Notes under the pieces: generated by a model | Seen by the model: the letters and a program-made list of their open reading frames with translations, nothing else | Database searches by the model: none | What the model was told of the DNA's origin: nothing | Assembly (NCBI RefSeq): GCF_954871325.1 | Contig: NC_088777.1 | Location: forward strand, 13,741,366 to 13,805,365 | Source: Gordionus sp. m RMFG-2023 | Taxonomy: Eukaryota > Nematomorpha > Gordioida > Chordodea > Parachordodidae | Reading direction: 5' to 3' | DNA length: 64,000 bases | Translations under genes and position numbers: made by a program | Shown here: positions 60,000-64,000 of the stretch, in pieces | How positions within the stretch are numbered: position 1 is the first letter of the stretch | Layout of the letters: every line of letters begins with the position of its first letter

Positions 60000-62520
60000 T
60001 TTTAATCGATCTAATCTTATATTTTTGGTTATTTTAAACAAAAGAATGAAGCAAATATAACACAATTATTTTTCGGGTCAAGGGCCGTGTACCTATGTTT
60101 TATTGGGCCCCGCAGGAATCAAGAGTTTATTTTAGCAAAAAAAAACTTCAGGATTAACCTACATAAAATCGTTTATAATAATAAAAATTTAGCAATTAAT
60201 TAAAACTTATTTTGCAAAAAACAAAGAAATATATTGATTAAAAGCCCGATTTAAATTAATTTGAATCTTATCATGCCAACCATAAATAAAATCAAAGATT
60301 TCATTCTTTTTTTTAAATTTTGGCCTGGGAAGCATATGGGAAAAATATATAAGGCTACTTCCAAACAAAGTAGCAGAGTAATTTGTTGAATTAATTTTTT
60401 AATAATAATTTTTAAAAAAATTGCGTTGCAGAAAAGCCCTCGGTCGCCTATATAATTTTGCCACTATATAATCTTTGATTTTATTAAAGATTAAATGGCA
60501 AATATATATAATGCATAAAAAAAAATTAATTGTAGATCATTGGATCAAGATAATGATAATATTAATAAGACCTTCATTAATTTGGTAGAACACTCTTATC
60601 TGCGATCAGACAAGACATCCTATATTTTCTTTTACATAATAATGCATATTTAATCAGAGAATGGATAAAATCGATCAAAAATATAAAAAAAAATTAACTT
60701 AAAAATCTTTATATAATTCATTAAAGAATTTATATTTTTTTACATTATTATTTTAAAAAATATATGAAATTAATTTATGTGATAATAAAATGCTTCGATC
60801 TTTAATATATGTATAATTAAATAATAAATATTTTTAACGCGTGTCAATTGTTAAATTGGTGAATTTAATTTCATGGTGGGGGGGGGGGGTATAATAAATG
60901 CGCAAGTATATACAACGAAGCTCGATATTATGATTCGATTATATAAATTAATTATTCGTTTAGCATGATTCGAATGCCCGATTCTACTAGGTCATAACTA
61001 AACGGTTTCGCGATAATTCCTAAACTCGATGAATGTTTAACTGAAGGAAATTTTCTAATTGACTGAAATATATTTAAAATAACAAATATCTTAAGTCAGC
61101 AGTAGGATTAAAGATTATAAAGATATGGGTTAAGGGTTTGAGAAATATGGATTAGGGTTTAGATTGGGTTTTAATAAAAATTAAATCATTTTTATTAACA
61201 GCTTGTCAAACCTGATAGATTATGTGATTAAAAAATTAACGAATAGAAATTTAAATAAATCAGCTATTGTACTGGGAATTTTTCTGAGTTGGACCATAAT
61301 CCCTTTTCATCAGTATTGGGCTAGGTCAGGATCGTATATAAAATTTTAATCAAGATGAACAGATTATCAAATATTCGATATCAGATTTATATCGTCCGAT
61401 ATCTATAAAAATTATGCTAATACCAAAGGCTAATACCGAAATTTTGTTAATTTTCATTTCCTTCTATTAGGAGGATAACAAATAAATTAATACCAATTAA
61501 AATTGGCGTCTTTTAATCCTTCATACTATGCAGACTCGAGTCATTTTTAAAATGTTATCACTTAAATTCTTTCGATAAATTTTATCTGTATCTTTAAGTA
61601 GCTTAATATTTTTAGGTAAAGTATATATGTGCAAAATTAATTTTAATTTTTTTTCGGTAATTCATGAGCTATAATTATTTTTTGGAGTTTTTTAAAACCT
61701 GTTTTAACATTGATATATTTAAATATAAATAATCACTTTTTTTATATATAATTTTTATTTTAACTAAAATATATTATATTAGTCTTTGAACCTAGACAAA
61801 TATTCTACATTATCAATTTTATTTATATATTATTTTATATCATATTGCATTTTAAAATATTTGTCTTTTTTATTAACTCTCTCTTGTTCAAAATCTGTCA
61901 ATTTTAAAATAACAATAAAATCTTAAAATAACAGTTAGTCATTTCATTTTTAAAATATAGAAGCCACAAATAAATTTAATTCTAAAATAGTATCTAAATT
62001 GGGGTCCGAGGGAACCCCATAGACTTTCGTCTCATTTTATTCAAATGTGTTAAAAAGAATTAAGCAAACCAATAAAACAATATAATTTTATTTTGTTAAT
62101 TGAAATATCAGGCTAGGTAGATTTTTAAATCTGTTTTTGAAATTTTTTTAAAAACACTAAAAAAAAAATTTAATGAGCAACAGCGAGATATTATCTATGG
62201 TGTCTAAAAAAAGTGGTATTCAATAACCTCTCATCCTAATTTACTAATTTTAGACTTAAAATTTAATTTGAATTAAAAAGGCAATCATATGCATTTATTG
62301 ATCAAACTTTCGATTTAGAGCTCTCAACCCAAACCGGGCTCGAACCTAAACATTTCAAAATATTCGGGTCTTGGCTCAACTTAGGCATAAAAAATAATAT
62401 TTTTCTTTTGTTTTATCATTAAATTAAATGATAATTAGAAGCTGTCCGTGATAAGGACATTAAGCGATTCAAAGTTTTTTTTTTCCATTTTTTTTCATAA
62501 AAATGATTGTAATTTATTAT
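60000..62520. other. AT-rich DNA, no gene recognised
   Basis: It contains a run of about 11 G near 60877 and a GGGTTCGGGT-like stretch (62320-62385, CCGGGCTCGAACC) that looks like a decayed hAT end. No exon was identified, including for glycogen synthase. Confidence 0.4.
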
Positions 62521-62530
62521 TTATATTTTT

Positions 62531-63245
62531 TAGGGGTGTACCGATACCACATTTTGGAGGCCGATCCGATCATCCCGATTTTAAATTGGTATCGGCCGAT
62601 TACCGATCCGATATCATATCTAATTTTGTATCCTGAAAAGATATCATTGGTTTTAATTTTAATATACTTTTTATTAGTATAACATTTATAATATACCATA
62701 TCTTATGTCATTTTAATATATTATAATGATCAGTTATAGTTTATATTCAATTCAATTTCAAATCTAAAAGTATATAAAATATTTTTATTGTTAAATCACT
62801 TTTATATAATAAATTTAAAATAAATATTTAAAATAGTATTACATTAATATTTCGAAGATTTCTTTTTAGAAATACCAAAATTTCCAATTTATCAGAGGTC
62901 AGCTTGCGGCGATGGTAACTGACAATATCACCAGCTTCACTAAAAACAGATTCTAAAGAGATTATCGCATATTTTTATAAATAGAATGCGCAAAAAAATA
63001 ACAATATGGCAGAATGTTTATTAATTAATTTAAAAAATATACAAAAAAATGGATTTCGATTTTATTTATAAAATTAAATGATTTTAGATATAACTTTTTT
63101 AAAAATTTTATAAAATTTTATTTTTGTTAAAGACTATATTTTATATCGGATTGGAAAATTTTATAATATTGGTCGATAGCCGATATTTTAAAATGGGTGA
63201 AATATCGGCCCGATCCGATCTGATAAAAATATCGGAACATCACTA
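62531..63245 (-). mobile_element. hAT family D, longer copy, 715 bp
   Basis: TAGGGGTGTACCGATACCAC at the left and ATATCGGAACATCACTA at the right are the same ends as 23265-23661. Subterminal ATCGG/CCGAT repeats flank both sides. The 8-bp flanks (ATATTTTT, TTTTTACT) match only partly. Unlike the short copy it retains a transposase fragment on the minus strand. Confidence 0.85.
62828..62990 (-). pseudogene. hAT dimerization-domain fragment of family D
   Basis: The minus strand reads SLESVFSEAGDIVSYHRRKL then TSDKLEILVFLKRNLR and stops at 62828. This is the classic hAT C-terminal block (S-x-ER-x-FS-x-AGDIV ... RL-x-P-x-x-x-x-LVFL-x-x-N). The usual ER is ES here. Everything upstream of this block has been deleted. 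Confidence 0.88.
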
Positions 63246-63732
63246 TTTTTACTTATAAATTAAAATAAATTTGGGATGGACACTGGCTTATAAATTATTA
63301 AACATTTTGTCAAGCTTGGGCTGAAGTGAAGGGCTTTAATAGAAGTTAATGTCCAATTAAAATATTTGAAATAAGATAAAATTGCTTAGTATATAACAAA
63401 TTTGAGTTTACAATTTATTTTTTGGAATTAGTTTATGTTAATTTAATCATTACTTTTTTTATTATAATTTTCAAGTATATAATTAATTAGGAATAAGTAA
63501 CTCCAATTAAACTAAAATTTATAATTACTTTATTAAATATAATTAATTTTTTTTATGAAAAATAAAAGGATTAATAAAAATAATTACAATCATTCTTCAT
63601 TCATATTTTTTAAATTTTTTATGAAAAGAAAAATGATTATTTCATTTTATATTTTGGGTTAGTAAATATAATAAGATCTAAACTTTATTCAAAATCATTG
63701 TAATTAGAAATTAATGTAAAAGTTCATAGTAG

Positions 63733-63998
63733 GCCTATCAAAAATTATTAGATATTCAATTTATTATATAATTGAAATTTATAAATAACAAATTATTTGA
63801 TTCAAAAAATTAAAATCAAATGTGAATAATAATTTTTAAAAATTTGACAAATTGTAAATTTTAGTAAATATCCAACTTATTTGTTAATTTTAGAATTATT
63901 TGCAAATATTAGCAGGGATAATCTAGAACCATGCAAGTTGGCCTAAATTCCAGCTCAAAATTGGGCTTGTGCATAGTATAAAAAAATTGGGCCTACTA
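63733..63998. mobile_element. hAT-like element at the window edge
   Basis: TAGGCCTATCAAAAATTATT at 63733 resembles the left end of the hAT at 51873 (TAGGCCTATTCAAAAA). TTGGGCCTACTA at the window end is a plausible inverted right end. The duplication cannot be checked because the window stops two bases later. Confidence 0.5.
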
Positions 63999-64000
63999 AT

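Noticed and set aside
60000-64000. N-terminal glycogen synthase exons
   Set aside because: The minus strand was read for the N-terminal VGGIYTV- and FGRWLIEG-like motifs; none was seen.

Overview
The window is AT-rich, intron-bearing animal nuclear DNA. The glycogen synthase and exosome genes are clearly metazoan in sequence. Many introns are only 39-49 bp, while others have grown to 0.5-3.4 kb by taking in repeats. No marker fixes the species. An invertebrate, possibly an arthropod such as a parasitic copepod, is my guess from the glycogen synthase sequence, the tiny introns and the repeat load; treat it as weak.

Host genes. (1) EXOSC1/CSL4, plus strand, 8686-10883, is complete: eight exons, 195 aa, every splice phase agrees. 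(2) A minus-strand gene with an OTU cysteine-protease domain ends at 18365; its upstream end is uncertain. (3) A plus-strand gene at 21266-22232 encodes a 217-aa Ser/Asp/Asn-rich acidic protein in three in-phase exons. (4) The last exon of an RNF4-like RING protein is at 36994-37146, plus strand. (5) The last exon of an unidentified acidic protein is at 41938-42286, minus strand. (6) Glycogen synthase, minus strand, about 49416-58604, is present as nine phase-consistent exons covering the catalytic and regulatory middle and C-terminal parts; its N-terminal exons were not found and probably lie beyond position 64000. These genes are not an operon or pathway.

The rest is mostly transposon remains, chiefly hAT. 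Elements with 8-bp target-site duplications (TSDs) and matching ends are at 725-4307 (containing 2120-3018), 16015-16363, 23265-23661, 28465-30386, 43345-44265, 51873-53402 and 54589-54812; further members are at 62531-63245 and 63733-63998. Transposase remnants survive in several. There is also a DDE (IS630/Tc1-like) relic at 44890-45944, LINE fragments at 34831-35470 and 59440-59990, two SINE-like tRNA relics, a foldback element at 33476-34801, and several MITE families with more than one copy here.

Satellite-like arrays are at 16697-17580 (53-bp unit), 17760-18345, 19405-20057 (150-bp unit), 26099-26195 (32-bp unit) and 50780-51130 (about 60-bp unit); a degenerate CG-bearing motif cluster is at 57367-57690 and a long pyrimidine tract at 14725-15560.

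The least ordinary region is 16.7-22.3 kb: two satellite arrays, an OTU-protease gene, a 150-bp array, an integrase zinc-binding fossil on the same strand as the OTU gene, and a divergent acidic-protein gene. No bacterial-type system, CRISPR array or rRNA gene was seen.
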